Shown here piece by piece: positions 7,814 through 16,684 of a stretch of 64,000 bases of DNA. Below the pieces are notes generated by a model that was given only the letters and a program-made list of their open reading frames with translations, had not been told where the DNA came from and made no database searches. This DNA comes from Mageeibacillus sp. UBA5439. Its GTDB lineage: Bacteria; Bacillota; Clostridia; Saccharofermentanales; DTU023. Position numbers and translations under genes: made by a program. The stretch lies in NCBI GenBank assembly GCA_002427505.1, contig DIRJ01000052.1, positions 1,281 through 65,280 of the forward strand. The letters run 5' to 3'. The first letter of the stretch is position 1, and every line of letters begins with the position of its first letter.

Positions 7814-10462
7814 ATGAGTACACTAAGATTTGAAAATATTGACAAAGAACTTTTGACGCCTTTAATGAGACAGTATGTTGCGGAGAAGGAAAGCCGCCCT
7901 GATTGTTTGATTTTTATGCGTCTGGGAGATTTCTACGAGGTATTTTTTGATGATGCCCTCCTGGTTGCACGTGAACTGGAGTTAAAACTGACAGGCCGTG
8001 ACTGTGGCCTGGATGAACGTGCCCCCATGTGTGGAGTACCACATCATGCGGTTGATAAGTATTTAAATCGCTTGCTGGAACGTGGTTACAAAATCGCAAT
8101 TTGCGAACAGGTAGAGGATCCGGCCGAAGCCAAGGGGCTGGTGGCGCGTGAAGTGGTAAGAGTTCTGACGCCAGGTACAAAACTTGATCCGGATTCTCTG
8201 GATGCCAGCAAATATTCGATTATCTGCGCAGTTCTGGAGGAAGATGGTGCTTATGGAATTGCTGCCTGTGATCTTTCTTCGGGGCATTTTGAGACCAGTG
8301 ATTTATTAGGTCTACAAGCTGAATCCCATTTATTTGATGAGCTGGAACGTTTCGCCCCGGTAGAATTTGTCGTCAATGAAAAATTTGTTCAAAATATTAA
8401 ATTTAGCGACTACTGTACGAGAAAGCAGATCACCGTTACTACTTTGCCGGACAGTTCATTCAGCAGTAAAAGGGCATCCGAATTTGGTATAAAATTTAAT
8501 GACAAGGACCTGCTTTGGCATCGCAGTTCTGCAGGTTTGATTTATTATCTGCAAGACACACAGGGCATGGTGCCGACACATTTCGGAGAAATTAAGCCCT
8601 ATAGATTCCGTGATTATATGATTCTGGATCGGTCAGCCCGGATGAATCTGGAACTGACTGAGACCTTGCGTGACCGCAAACGCAGAGGCAGTCTGCTCTG
8701 GGCAGTTGACCACTGTAAAACTGCTATGGGCAGCCGCAACTTGCGCCAGTGGCTGGAACAGCCTTTATTGAACATTGCTCAGATTGAACGCCGTCAGGAT
8801 GCGGTGGCTTTTTTAAAAGACAATTTTATGATTCGCCGTTCTCTAAGCGAGGCACTTTATGGTCTTTATGATATGGAACGGCTGTCCGGACGGATAGCAT
8901 CCTTCAACGTATCTCCCCGGGATTTGCTTTCCTTGCGTGATACTCTGGGGCGTCTGCCGGAGTTCCACAAACTTATGGCGGATATTGAGACGGATGCTCT
9001 TCAGGCTATTGCCGGAGACATCTATACTTTACCGGAACTGGAAGCTAAGCTTTCCCGGGCTTTGCTGGATGACGCCCCCATTCAGATAATGGATGGCGGA
9101 CTGATTCGTGACGGCTATGATACAGAACGTGATGAGCTGGCAAAAATTGCTCTGCACGGCCAGGAATATATCTTGCAGCTTGAAGCGGAAGAAAGAGAAA
9201 AAACCGGCATTAAGAACCTGAAAGTCGGATACAATCGTGTAGCCGGATATTACATCGAAGTACTTAAGTCGCAGTCGGATAAGGTGCCGGAGCACTACAG
9301 GCGCCGCCAAACCCTGACTAATTCTGAACGCTATCTGACACCTGAGCTTAAAGAGTACGAAGAAAAGATCCTGACAGCCAATCAAAAACTGAAATCGTTA
9401 GAATACGAGATCTTCATCTCGCTGCGGGAAACAGTCGCGGAATATCTGGACAAAATTCAGACAACAGCCCGGGCTCTGGCGAGGCTGGATGCTCTGATTT
9501 CACTGGCTGAAGTTGCGGAACGTCATAACTACTGCAGACCTCGCTTAACAGAGGAATCAATCTTAAAGATTACCCAGGGCAGACATCCCGTGGTGGAGCA
9601 GATCTTAGGTGCCAGCGACTTTGTCCCTAATGATATTGATCTGAATACTGATGATCAGCGCATTATGCTGCTTACCGGCCCGAATATGTCCGGCAAGTCC
9701 ACCTATATGCGGCAGGTCGCTTTAACCTGCATTCTGGCTCAGTCCGGCAGCTTTGTGCCGGCAGACTCGGCCGTGGTCGGTATCTGCGATCAGATATTTA
9801 CACGGGTGGGTGCTTCAGATGACGTCTCCGGCGGTCAGTCCACTTTTATGGTGGAAATGAGTGAAGTCGCAACAATTCTGACCCAGGCGACACCCCGCAG
9901 TTTGCTGATACTGGATGAAATCGGACGCGGTACCAGCACCGCAGACGGTCTGTCGATTGCCTGGGCGGTTGTCGAATATCTGGCGGATACAACTTTTATC
10001 GGTGCCAGATCAATGTTTGCAACTCATTTCCACGAGCTGACTGAATTGAGTCAAACACAGAAAGGTGTGTTTAATGCTCATGTAGATGTTGCCAAACGGG
10101 GAGGAGAAATTGTTTTTCTGCATCAGATCAAATCCGGCGGTACAGATCAGAGTTACGGAATTGAAGTATCCAGGCTGGCAGGTGTTCCGGCGCCGGTAGT
10201 AGACCGGGCCCGGGAAATAATGGTGCTGCTGGAAAAGGCTAACAAAAAAGAGAGACGGCAAATTCGAAAAGATGCGCAGCCCATGGAAGGTCAGCTGGGC
10301 CTTTTCGCCCAGGCCCAATCAGTCAAACTGGCTGACGAAATAATAGAGCTCGTGAGCGATAGTGATCCTAACTCAATGAGCCCGATTGAAGCTTATTCTC
10401 TGCTGCTGGATCTGAAACAGATGGTTGAGAAACAGGAACGTCTGCGGCAGGAGGAAGATTAA
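7814..10462 (+). CDS. mutS: DNA mismatch repair protein MutS
   Basis: 882 residues, full length. The N-terminal mismatch-binding motif GDFYEVFFDDA holds the Phe-x-Glu pair that probes mispaired bases. The clamp and lever regions fill the middle. The C-terminal ABC-type ATPase shows Walker A GPNMSGKST, the signature region DDVSGGQSTF and Walker B LLILDEIGRGTST. Its stop overlaps the mutL start by one base (TAATG). It works with MutL. The 57 bases upstream, after miaB, contain AT-rich sequence but no confident promoter. Confidence 0.98.
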   Translation: MSTLRFENIDKELLTPLMRQYVAEKESRPDCLIFMRLGDFYEVFFDDALLVARELELKLTGRDCGLDERAPMCGVPHHAVDKYLNRLLERGYKIAICEQVEDPAEAKGLVAREVVRVLTPGTKLDPDSLDASKYSIICAVLEEDGAYGIAACDLSSGHFETSDLLGLQAESHLFDELERFAPVEFVVNEKFVQNIKFSDYCTRKQITVTTLPDSSFSSKRASEFGIKFNDKDLLWHRSSAGLIYYLQDTQGMVPTHFGEIKPYRFRDYMILDRSARMNLELTETLRDRKRRGSLLWAVDHCKTAMGSRNLRQWLEQPLLNIAQIERRQDAVAFLKDNFMIRRSLSEALYGLYDMERLSGRIASFNVSPRDLLSLRDTLGRLPEFHKLMADIETDALQAIAGDIYTLPELEAKLSRALLDDAPIQIMDGGLIRDGYDTERDELAKIALHGQEYILQLEAEEREKTGIKNLKVGYNRVAGYYIEVLKSQSDKVPEHYRRRQTLTNSERYLTPELKEYEEKILTANQKLKSLEYEIFISLRETVAEYLDKIQTTARALARLDALISLAEVAERHNYCRPRLTEESILKITQGRHPVVEQILGASDFVPNDIDLNTDDQRIMLLTGPNMSGKSTYMRQVALTCILAQSGSFVPADSAVVGICDQIFTRVGASDDVSGGQSTFMVEMSEVATILTQATPRSLLILDEIGRGTSTADGLSIAWAVVEYLADTTFIGARSMFATHFHELTELSQTQKGVFNAHVDVAKRGGEIVFLHQIKSGGTDQSYGIEVSRLAGVPAPVVDRAREIMVLLEKANKKERRQIRKDAQPMEGQLGLFAQAQSVKLADEIIELVSDSDPNSMSPIEAYSLLLDLKQMVEKQERLRQEED

Positions 10463-12351
10463 TGGCCACAATCCATAAATTAGACAATCATACAATCAAT
10501 AGCATAGCGGCCGGAGAAGTGGTTGAACGACCGGCTTCAGTAGCTAAAGAACTGATAGACAATGCCCTGGATGCAGGTGCTTCCATTATTCGTATTTCTA
10601 TGCAAGCAGGAGGAATCAGGCTGCTGGAAGTTGAAGATGATGGCTTTGGTATGAGTGCTGCGGACGCAGCCTTGTCACTGGAAAGCCATGCTACCAGTAA
10701 GCTGGCTGCGCTTGATGATTTATTGCGTATAGAGACGATGGGTTTCAGGGGAGAAGCTTTAGCCAGCATAGCGGCGGTTTCGCGGCTTGAGCTGCGTACC
10801 CGCTTAATAGCTTCTGACACCGGCAGCAGGCTGCTGGTTGAAGGGGGCAAGCTGATCTCTTCAGAACCCGCAGGCATGAAAGAAGGAACTACTGTTACTG
10901 TACGTGACCTTTTCTTCAATACGCCGGCGCGCTATAAGTTTCTAAAGACTGATCGCGCTGAAGGCAGTGCTGTTGTCGATATGGTCGGCCGGCTCGCCCT
11001 GGCACGTCCGGATGTCTCTTTCCGGGTGCGGCGAATCGAAGACAAAAAAGATCTCTTGCATACTCCGGGTAACAATGATTTGTTAAGTGCCATTTATGCT
11101 GTCTTCGGCCGGGAGCTGGCAGAAGCTATGACCGCAGTGGAACATAGTGTCAGCCCCATAAAGGTTAAGGGTTACATGACTCTGCCGGCAGAGGCGCGCC
11201 ACAACCGCAGTCGCCAGCTATTTGTTGTTAATCAGCGTGTGATACAGTCCCCCACGCTGCGTGCTGCAGCAGATGAAGCAGGGAAGACCTGGTTCATGAA
11301 AGGACGTTTCCCGGCTCTGGTTTTGCATCTGGACATACCGCCGGAACTAGTTGATGTTAACGTACATCCACAAAAAAGTGAGATCAGAGTCTGGGATGAG
11401 AAAATCCTCTTTCGTTCTGTTTATCAAGCCTTACAGGAATGTCTCTCCCGGGAAGAAACGATAAAGGAAGATAAATCTTATCCAATAAGTGCAGAAGAGA
11501 CAGATCTGAAAACTGAGGAAAAAATCTCTCCTGCAGCTTATGGCAGGAATATAAGTTTTCCGCAGGGCGGAACAGCCGGAGCACAGCTTGCTTTTGCTGA
11601 CACTGTGGAAAGCAAAAAACAGAAAGATTATCCGGCCAAGCGCCTGAGGGAAGCAGACAGAAAATCCGATCAGCCTGCCGGACCCGTCTTGGCTCCAGCA
11701 GAAATTGGCAGCAGTTCCCGGGCTCAAGAAGTGAAAAAAACACGGGCAGCTGAACTGGCAGGTGCCCGCTATATCGGGTCATTATTACAGACATACCTCC
11801 TGTTTGAAGCTAAGGAAAGCCTGTTTATTATTGATCAACACGCAGCGCACGAACGTATAATTTATGAGAAATTGTTATATAATTTTAATCAGGAAAGGGA
11901 AGAGGGGAGACTCTCACAAACTCTCCTGTTGCCTGTTCGCGTCAATCTTAGTGCAGGGGAGATGACTTTCTTTACTGAAAATGAGGGCGAATTTGCCCGC
12001 CTGGGTTTTGTTTGTGAACCCTTTGGTGAAACGTCTCTTGTGATCAGAGCGGTGCCTAGCACCGGCAGCTCAAAAAATGAACTTGATCCTGCAGCTGCTT
12101 TCAGAGCAGTCCTGGAACATGCCGGCAGTCAAAGTGATCCTGAACTGGCTTTCAGTGATACCGAGCTTTTTCATGATATGGCCTGTAAGGCCGCGGTTAA
12201 GGCCAATGACAGTCTCTCGCAAAAGGAAGCCGAAGTTTTGCTTAGTTCCTTACTGGAACTGGATAACCCGTATCATTGTCCGCATGGACGTCCGGTAATT
12301 GTCAGCAAAAGTCGGGCGGAATTTGAAAAAATGTTTGGCAGGAAAGTCTGA
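10462..12351 (+). CDS. mutL: DNA mismatch repair endonuclease MutL
   Basis: 629 residues. The N-terminal GHKL ATPase domain has the motifs EVVERPASVAKELIDNALDA, DDGFGM and TMGFRGEAL. A variable linker spans about 340-430. The C-terminal domain has the metal-binding endonuclease motif DQHAAHERIIYE plus the accessory CPHGRPVI motif, so this is the nicking type of MutL found in bacteria without MutH. It is translationally coupled to mutS and to miaA (TGATG overlap). Confidence 0.97.
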   Translation: MATIHKLDNHTINSIAAGEVVERPASVAKELIDNALDAGASIIRISMQAGGIRLLEVEDDGFGMSAADAALSLESHATSKLAALDDLLRIETMGFRGEALASIAAVSRLELRTRLIASDTGSRLLVEGGKLISSEPAGMKEGTTVTVRDLFFNTPARYKFLKTDRAEGSAVVDMVGRLALARPDVSFRVRRIEDKKDLLHTPGNNDLLSAIYAVFGRELAEAMTAVEHSVSPIKVKGYMTLPAEARHNRSRQLFVVNQRVIQSPTLRAAADEAGKTWFMKGRFPALVLHLDIPPELVDVNVHPQKSEIRVWDEKILFRSVYQALQECLSREETIKEDKSYPISAEETDLKTEEKISPAAYGRNISFPQGGTAGAQLAFADTVESKKQKDYPAKRLREADRKSDQPAGPVLAPAEIGSSSRAQEVKKTRAAELAGARYIGSLLQTYLLFEAKESLFIIDQHAAHERIIYEKLLYNFNQEREEGRLSQTLLLPVRVNLSAGEMTFFTENEGEFARLGFVCEPFGETSLVIRAVPSTGSSKNELDPAAAFRAVLEHAGSQSDPELAFSDTELFHDMACKAAVKANDSLSQKEAEVLLSSLLELDNPYHCPHGRPVIVSKSRAEFEKMFGRKV

Positions 12352-13322
12352 TGGCGGTTGGAACACAGGAAATCCGGGCTGATACTCAAGCCATGATGCT
12401 TGAGCTTGTCAGAAGGGATCTCGCGCTGCAGGCTGCAGATGTGATTCCGATTCTAACCGGTCCGACAGCAAGCGGTAAATCATCTCTTGCCATGGCCTGG
12501 TGTGAACAGGAAGACCGTGAGCTGATTTCTGCCGATTCAATGCAGATTTATCGCGGTTTTGATATCGGAACAGCAAAAGCAACGCGGGACGAACAAGCAC
12601 GTGTCCTGCACCATTTAATCGATATTAAAGATGCGCAGGAACGGTACAGTGTTGCCCAGTTCGTTAGTGATGCCTGTGAAATATTGGTCAGCGGCCAGGC
12701 TGAGGGCAGACGTTTTCTGATCTGCGGCGGCACGGGACAGTATATATCTGCTCTCTATGAAGGTTTGAAATTTTCAGACCCGGCTCCTAGCGAAGAATTG
12801 AGACACAGCATTAACGAAAAAATCGCTGAACGGGGCTTACAGGAGTCCTATGCCTTGCTGGCCGCTCTGGACCCGGAAGCTGCAGAGCAGATTTCCCCTG
12901 AAAATCGCCGACGCATTGTGCGTTTTTTCGAAAAATTCGAACTGACAGGAAAAACTCTCAGTGAATTGAATGCAGAATCAAGAATGAAAACAAGAGCCTT
13001 TAATTTTCGTGTTTATCAACTGAACTGGGACAAGAGACAGAACCTTTACAATCGAATAAATCAACGTACAGAAGCAATCTACGATGCCGGCCTGATCTCA
13101 GAGACAAGGTCCCTGATAGAGCGGCACCCTTCTTATGCAACTGATCCGGCCTTTTGTGGTATTGGCTATCGCGAAGCTCTGCAGCACATTAAGGGTGAGC
13201 TGACTGAGGCCGAGGCACGCGATAATACTGCTACTGCAACGAGACGGTATGCTAAACGTCAATTAACCTGGTTCAGACCCAAAGAATATGTGATCCGCTT
13301 GCTCTATTCCTCTCAAGACTGA
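12351..13322 (+). CDS. miaA: tRNA dimethylallyltransferase
   Basis: 323 residues. A P-loop GPTASGKSSLA, the conserved DSMQIYRGFDIGTAK stretch and a C-terminal region with RRYAKRQLTWFR identify MiaA. It transfers a dimethylallyl group to A37 of tRNAs reading UNN codons and supplies the substrate of MiaB in the same cluster. An N-terminal extension of about 35 residues precedes the P-loop and is longer than usual. The start overlaps the mutL stop by one base, and hfq follows after 119 bases. Confidence 0.96.
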   Translation: MAVGTQEIRADTQAMMLELVRRDLALQAADVIPILTGPTASGKSSLAMAWCEQEDRELISADSMQIYRGFDIGTAKATRDEQARVLHHLIDIKDAQERYSVAQFVSDACEILVSGQAEGRRFLICGGTGQYISALYEGLKFSDPAPSEELRHSINEKIAERGLQESYALLAALDPEAAEQISPENRRRIVRFFEKFELTGKTLSELNAESRMKTRAFNFRVYQLNWDKRQNLYNRINQRTEAIYDAGLISETRSLIERHPSYATDPAFCGIGYREALQHIKGELTEAEARDNTATATRRYAKRQLTWFRPKEYVIRLLYSSQD

Positions 13323-13441
13323 CAAAAATAAACAGCAATTTCGATCTGGTCGAAGTTTTCTTCTTTTTCATTAGCTAAGATTGTATTCACCACATTTAAA
13401 CCGACGAGAAAAAACGTCATTAATTTTGGGGAGGACTTACA

Positions 13442-13777
13442 ATGTCGTATCTTGAAAAAGACGAAAACACTGTTAGCAGCACAAAGATTTCTCAAACGGG
13501 AAAAATACAGGAGGCCTTCCTTAACCATTGCAGGCGACAGAAGGTGACTGCGCGTTTGCAACTGGCAGACCAAACTGTATTAGAAGGAATAATCGTAGGT
13601 TTTGATCAGGATACCATTGTTGTGAATGCCGACAGTGCCCAACAGCTGATCTTTAAATCAGCTGTTGTATGTATTCGCTCCTACGAGGTTACAGATTTGA
13701 TTTTCAATGAAACTAACCGGAAAAAGAAGAATTACGCCTATCCTCGTGTATATAATTCTTCCTGGTCACGCAACTGA
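13442..13777 (+). CDS. hfq: Hfq-like RNA chaperone (divergent Sm2 motif)
   Basis: 111 residues, longer than the usual 70-80 of Gram-positive Hfq. Sm1 is recognisable around KIQEAFLNHCRRQKV (residues 21-35) and LEGIIVGFD; Sm2 reads QQLIFKSAVVCI (68-79). The family-defining YKHAI becomes FKSAV, so the His of the KH dipeptide is Ser. A 20-residue N-terminal and about 30-residue basic/aromatic C-terminal extension (NRKKKNYAYPRVYNSSW) flank the core. The position directly after miaA is the classical hfq locus, which supports the call. The start has the strong site GGGGAGGACTTAC. It would form a hexameric ring pairing small RNAs with mRNAs, but RNA-face chemistry may differ. Confidence 0.88.
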   Translation: MSYLEKDENTVSSTKISQTGKIQEAFLNHCRRQKVTARLQLADQTVLEGIIVGFDQDTIVVNADSAQQLIFKSAVVCIRSYEVTDLIFNETNRKKKNYAYPRVYNSSWSRN

Positions 13778-13798
13778 TAAGCAGTTATTAACTGGCTC

Positions 13799-14443
13799 TT
13801 AGACGCGAAAACGCAGTAAGCCACATACTACACCCAGGATTTTACAGTCCTCTGATTCAAAGGGTATGTCCGCATAAGCTGCGTTTTCCGCTTGCAGGTG
13901 GCAATGCCCGTCGTCATCGCGGATGAGAGTCTTTACAGTAGCTTCATCTTCCAGAAGAGCCAGAATAATCTCACCAGAATCTGCAGTGCTTTGCTTCCGG
14001 ACCAGGACAATATCTCCATCCAGAATTGCTGCGTCAATCATACTGTCTCCACGCACACGCAAGGCGAACATATCTTCAGTTGAAGCGTAGGTATCCTGTG
14101 GCAGTTTAAGCATGCTTTCGATATTCTCAGTAGCAAGAATAGGCAGACCGGCTGTGACTGTACCGAGCAGGGGAACTTCATCAGCTGCTGTTTCAGTTAG
14201 TTCACTTTCATCTACCAGACGAATTGCCCGGCGTCTGCCTTCAGTCATTTCAATGCGCTCCTGGCTGACCAGACGTTTAAGATGACCATAAACTGTAGAA
14301 GTAGATTTCAAACCGACTCCGCGCCCAATTTCCCGTACACTGGGAGCATAACCGTTTGCAGTGACATAGCTAACGATAAAGTCATAGACAGCGTCGCAGG
14401 TTTCATCCACATTGGCTTTGGTGAACTGATATGTGTCTTGCAT
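13799..14443 (-). CDS. lexA: LexA SOS repressor
   Basis: 214 residues from the ATG at 14443, chosen because AGGAGGCGATCAGA precedes it; the open frame runs 19 codons further without a comparable site. The N-terminal winged helix covers about 10-75 (GYAPSVREIGRGVGLKSTSTV). The autocleavage site is Ala98-Gly99 (TVTAGLP), and the Ser-Lys dyad is Ser134 (RGDSM) and Lys171 (EATVKTL). All cleavage residues are intact, so RecA-stimulated self-cleavage is expected. The gene is convergent with hfq (21-base gap) and carries two LexA boxes in its promoter region, one in the promoter spacer and one just downstream of the -10, implying autoregulation. Confidence 0.97.
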   Translation of the reverse strand: MQDTYQFTKANVDETCDAVYDFIVSYVTANGYAPSVREIGRGVGLKSTSTVYGHLKRLVSQERIEMTEGRRRAIRLVDESELTETAADEVPLLGTVTAGLPILATENIESMLKLPQDTYASTEDMFALRVRGDSMIDAAILDGDIVLVRKQSTADSGEIILALLEDEATVKTLIRDDDGHCHLQAENAAYADIPFESEDCKILGVVCGLLRFRV

Positions 14444-14472
14444 TCTGATCGCCTCCTGCATAACATAATAAA

Positions 14473-14519
14473 GAGCGTGTGTTCGTTTTAATGATAACAA
14501 AACAAATGTTCAGAAGCAA
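14473..14519 (-). promoter_or_regulatory. lexA promoter with two LexA boxes
   Basis: Read on the minus strand, TTGCTT (14519-14514) and TATCAT (14496-14491) are separated by exactly 17 bases and form a good sigma-A type promoter. The palindrome GAAC-ATTT-GTTT (14511-14500) sits inside the spacer. A second, one-mismatch copy GAAC-ACAC-GCTC (14484-14473) lies 27 bases further towards lexA. Both match the Firmicutes LexA consensus GAAC-N4-GTTC. Confidence 0.82.
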
Positions 14520-14610
14520 GTAATCTTGTTCATGCAGAATTGAATATCATCTTTATAATGCAGCTTATGGTAAAATATCAAATTATCAGTAGTTTAGTGT
14601 AATAGCAGCG

Positions 14611-14622
14611 TGTCCGGGGACA
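14611..14622. promoter_or_regulatory. Palindrome upstream of the unknown membrane gene, possible operator or leader hairpin
   Basis: TGTCC-GG-GGACA is a perfect palindrome around a GG centre, flanked by CAGC (14606-14609) and GCTG (14626-14629), which could extend it. A TATAAT at 14554-14559 and an extended -10 (TGGTAAAAT ending at 14576) lie just upstream. No LexA box is present here. The function is inferred only from position, 59 bases before the next start. Confidence 0.3.
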
Positions 14623-14680
14623 TTTGCTGATTATCTTTAATAAAACATTCCTGGCAGATTGAGAATGAGCAGTATTATAT

Positions 14681-15184
14681 ATGGATAACGAGAAAATTAA
14701 TCAATCCGAAAAGCAGAGACCACAGCGGCCGGTTCCGGTGCGTGGTTTTAGCAGCTCCGGTTTAGCAAATACTTTTGATCAAAGCAAGACTGCCCAATTG
14801 CAGACCCAGCTTGCCCGCAAATATAGCTATGCTGATTTGAACAAGACTGAGAGCATGAACACTGATTTGCTGACCCGTGGTCTGGAAGACAGATATAATC
14901 CTGAAACTGAAAAGAAACTTGGTCATAAGCTTTATCGTTTAAAAGGTTATACGACTGTAGACAAAGTCAACCGCATGTATCAGCATCAAAAGTACCAGAG
15001 AACATTGCGCAACCTGTTAACCAGCATAATGATCGCAATCGCTTTGATTATTTTGTTCGTCTTACATAATCCATTCAAGGATACGCAGGAGTGGAAAAAA
15101 ATAACCGGCATGGACAGTTTCCTGGGAGAAACAGAAACAACTGAAAGCATACCATCTGATGGTCTGCCTAAAATTGAGCCATAA
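14681..15184 (+). CDS. Unknown single-pass membrane protein next to lexA
   Basis: 167 residues. A basic, polar N-terminal part of about 110 residues with a Pro/Arg-rich start precedes one membrane segment (about 112-129, followed by HNPFK). A short acidic tail of about 38 residues ends the protein. By the positive-inside rule the N-terminal part is cytoplasmic. I recognise no domain; there is no LysM motif, so it is not an obvious YneA-type division inhibitor although that gene is often found beside lexA. The ribosome binding site is weak (GAGAATGAGCAG). It is transcribed divergently from lexA. Confidence 0.65.
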   Translation: MDNEKINQSEKQRPQRPVPVRGFSSSGLANTFDQSKTAQLQTQLARKYSYADLNKTESMNTDLLTRGLEDRYNPETEKKLGHKLYRLKGYTTVDKVNRMYQHQKYQRTLRNLLTSIMIAIALIILFVLHNPFKDTQEWKKITGMDSFLGETETTESIPSDGLPKIEP

Positions 15185-15258
15185 GACGCAAACTCTCTTT
15201 TAAAGGCAGAGCTGGACAAATTTATTAAAAATCCCCCTCTTGATAAAATTACCCCTGC

Positions 15259-15292
15259 CGTACTTCGTAAAATTTATATTTTACGAAGTACG
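15259..15292. repeat. Perfect 15-bp inverted repeat
   Basis: CGTACTTCGTAAAAT and its exact reverse complement flank the four-base loop TTAT. No T-tract follows on either strand, so it is not a standard terminator. It lies between the unknown membrane gene and the 3' end of the ThrE subunit gene. Confidence 0.85.
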
Positions 15293-15370
15293 ATTGATGT
15301 TAAGCTAAAAGCAGGAATCCTGACAGCAGCCCTCTTCTTCTTCAGTGCTGATGAAAAAAACGGCAGAAGA

Positions 15371-15823
15371 TTAAACCTGTCCTTTTTTGAAGTAGGATCT
15401 CAAGTTGAAGTTACGAAAAATAACTGAGACCATCATGATACCCATGGCCAGGGTCATGGTAATGGCTAAAGTTTCCTGAAGCTTTGCGAAGAAGAGACTT
15501 TGTTGCCCATCTACAAAATAGACCATTGATTCGTAGATGCCTCTTCCTGGAACCAAAGGAAATAAAGCACCGATTAAAAAGACAGTGGCCGGCTTTTTTA
15601 ATACACGTGCCATGATCTCCGAATAAAGTGTCAACACTATTGATGAGAAAAAATATGGAAGCAGGTATGGTAAATAATCCGGCAGCTGAAAGAGCATAAA
15701 GCTCAGTTGGCTGATGGCTCCGCCGATACTGCCTGCAAGCAAGGCCTTTCCCCTCACCTCAAAGACGATCATAAAGGCGAAGCTGGCAATGAGAGCATAA
15801 AAGGTTGATTCTACAATTTCCAT
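15371..15823 (-). CDS. Threonine/serine exporter ThrE, C-terminal half (YjjB type)
   Basis: 150 residues, almost entirely hydrophobic, with about five membrane segments and the conserved region FLIGALFPLVPGRGIYESM that marks the C-terminal half of ThrE-type exporters. The ATG at 15823 is chosen because AAGGAGCAAGGT precedes it; the longer frame starts inside the neighbouring gene. Its partner, the N-terminal half, ends 13 bases upstream, so the exporter is made as two polypeptides. The family moves threonine and serine out of the cell by proton antiport. Confidence 0.87.
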   Translation of the reverse strand: MEIVESTFYALIASFAFMIVFEVRGKALLAGSIGGAISQLSFMLFQLPDYLPYLLPYFFSSIVLTLYSEIMARVLKKPATVFLIGALFPLVPGRGIYESMVYFVDGQQSLFFAKLQETLAITMTLAMGIMMVSVIFRNFNLRSYFKKGQV

Positions 15824-15836
15824 ACCTTGCTCCTTC

Positions 15837-16667
15837 CTAGGCAAATGGCCAGATTTTGCCCAGCAAGGCCATGCTTGCACCTGAACCGACGGCAACGGAA
15901 ACGGCCAGGAGCAACACTTCGGCCATCTTGGCCAAACCGGCGCTGTAATCGCCGGCCATTAAATCCCGTATGCTGTTAATTAGGGCAATTCCCGGGAAAA
16001 AATACATAAATGAGGCCGTCATGATTAATATGGATTCAGAGCTATACTTTGTGAAATTAACCGGCCAGAGTAATGTTGTTATCAGTACAGACCCGACTAA
16101 GTTAATAAATATGGGATTAGCATAGTGTTTCCGGATCGGCCTTAATATATTAATCATGATGAGAGAAGCAGCAGCAGCCCAGAGTGCCGGTACTATGCTG
16201 CTGCCCAGAAGCAAGGAAAAAGCGAAGGCTGCCAGAGACACACTAAAGGCGTGAGTTTTAAAAGGATAGCCCGGAGAGTTAATAATCTTCTTGACTTCTT
16301 GCAGAGTCAGGACCGGATCTGGTGTTTCGCTTGTAATGTGACGCGCTAAATCATTGAGGCGGTCAACCTTATCCAGATTATTGGAGCTGCTGCCCTGCAT
16401 CCGTTTGCCAAAACTGATCGGTTTTCCGGAGCAGCTGCGTGCGCTGACATGCAGGTAGTTGGAGACAGAGTATACTTCTGCTTCCCGCAAATCATAAGCA
16501 TTCAGAATTCGAGTAACACTATCCTCAACTCTGATTGCCTCAGCACCATTTGCCATCAGGCCGTATCCAAGCCAAAGCCCCAGCTCAAGACAATCTACGC
16601 TCTTATATCTTGTATCTGTTTTTTTTGCAGCAGTATCCACTGCAGTATCAAGCTCTTCCTGTGCCAT
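15837..16667 (-). CDS. Threonine/serine exporter ThrE, N-terminal half (YjjP type, DUF1212)
   Basis: 276 residues. A cytoplasmic N-terminal domain (about 1-130) carries the family motif GYGLMANGAEAIRVEDSV near residue 35, followed by about five membrane segments (from about 138). Together with the downstream gene it would reconstitute a ten-segment exporter. It sits 17 bases downstream of asd, whose product feeds threonine synthesis, on the same strand. This context supports an amino-acid export role. Confidence 0.88.
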   Translation of the reverse strand: MAQEELDTAVDTAAKKTDTRYKSVDCLELGLWLGYGLMANGAEAIRVEDSVTRILNAYDLREAEVYSVSNYLHVSARSCSGKPISFGKRMQGSSSNNLDKVDRLNDLARHITSETPDPVLTLQEVKKIINSPGYPFKTHAFSVSLAAFAFSLLLGSSIVPALWAAAASLIMINILRPIRKHYANPIFINLVGSVLITTLLWPVNFTKYSSESILIMTASFMYFFPGIALINSIRDLMAGDYSAGLAKMAEVLLLAVSVAVGSGASMALLGKIWPFA

Positions 16668-16684
16668 GCTAATACTCTTTGTCC

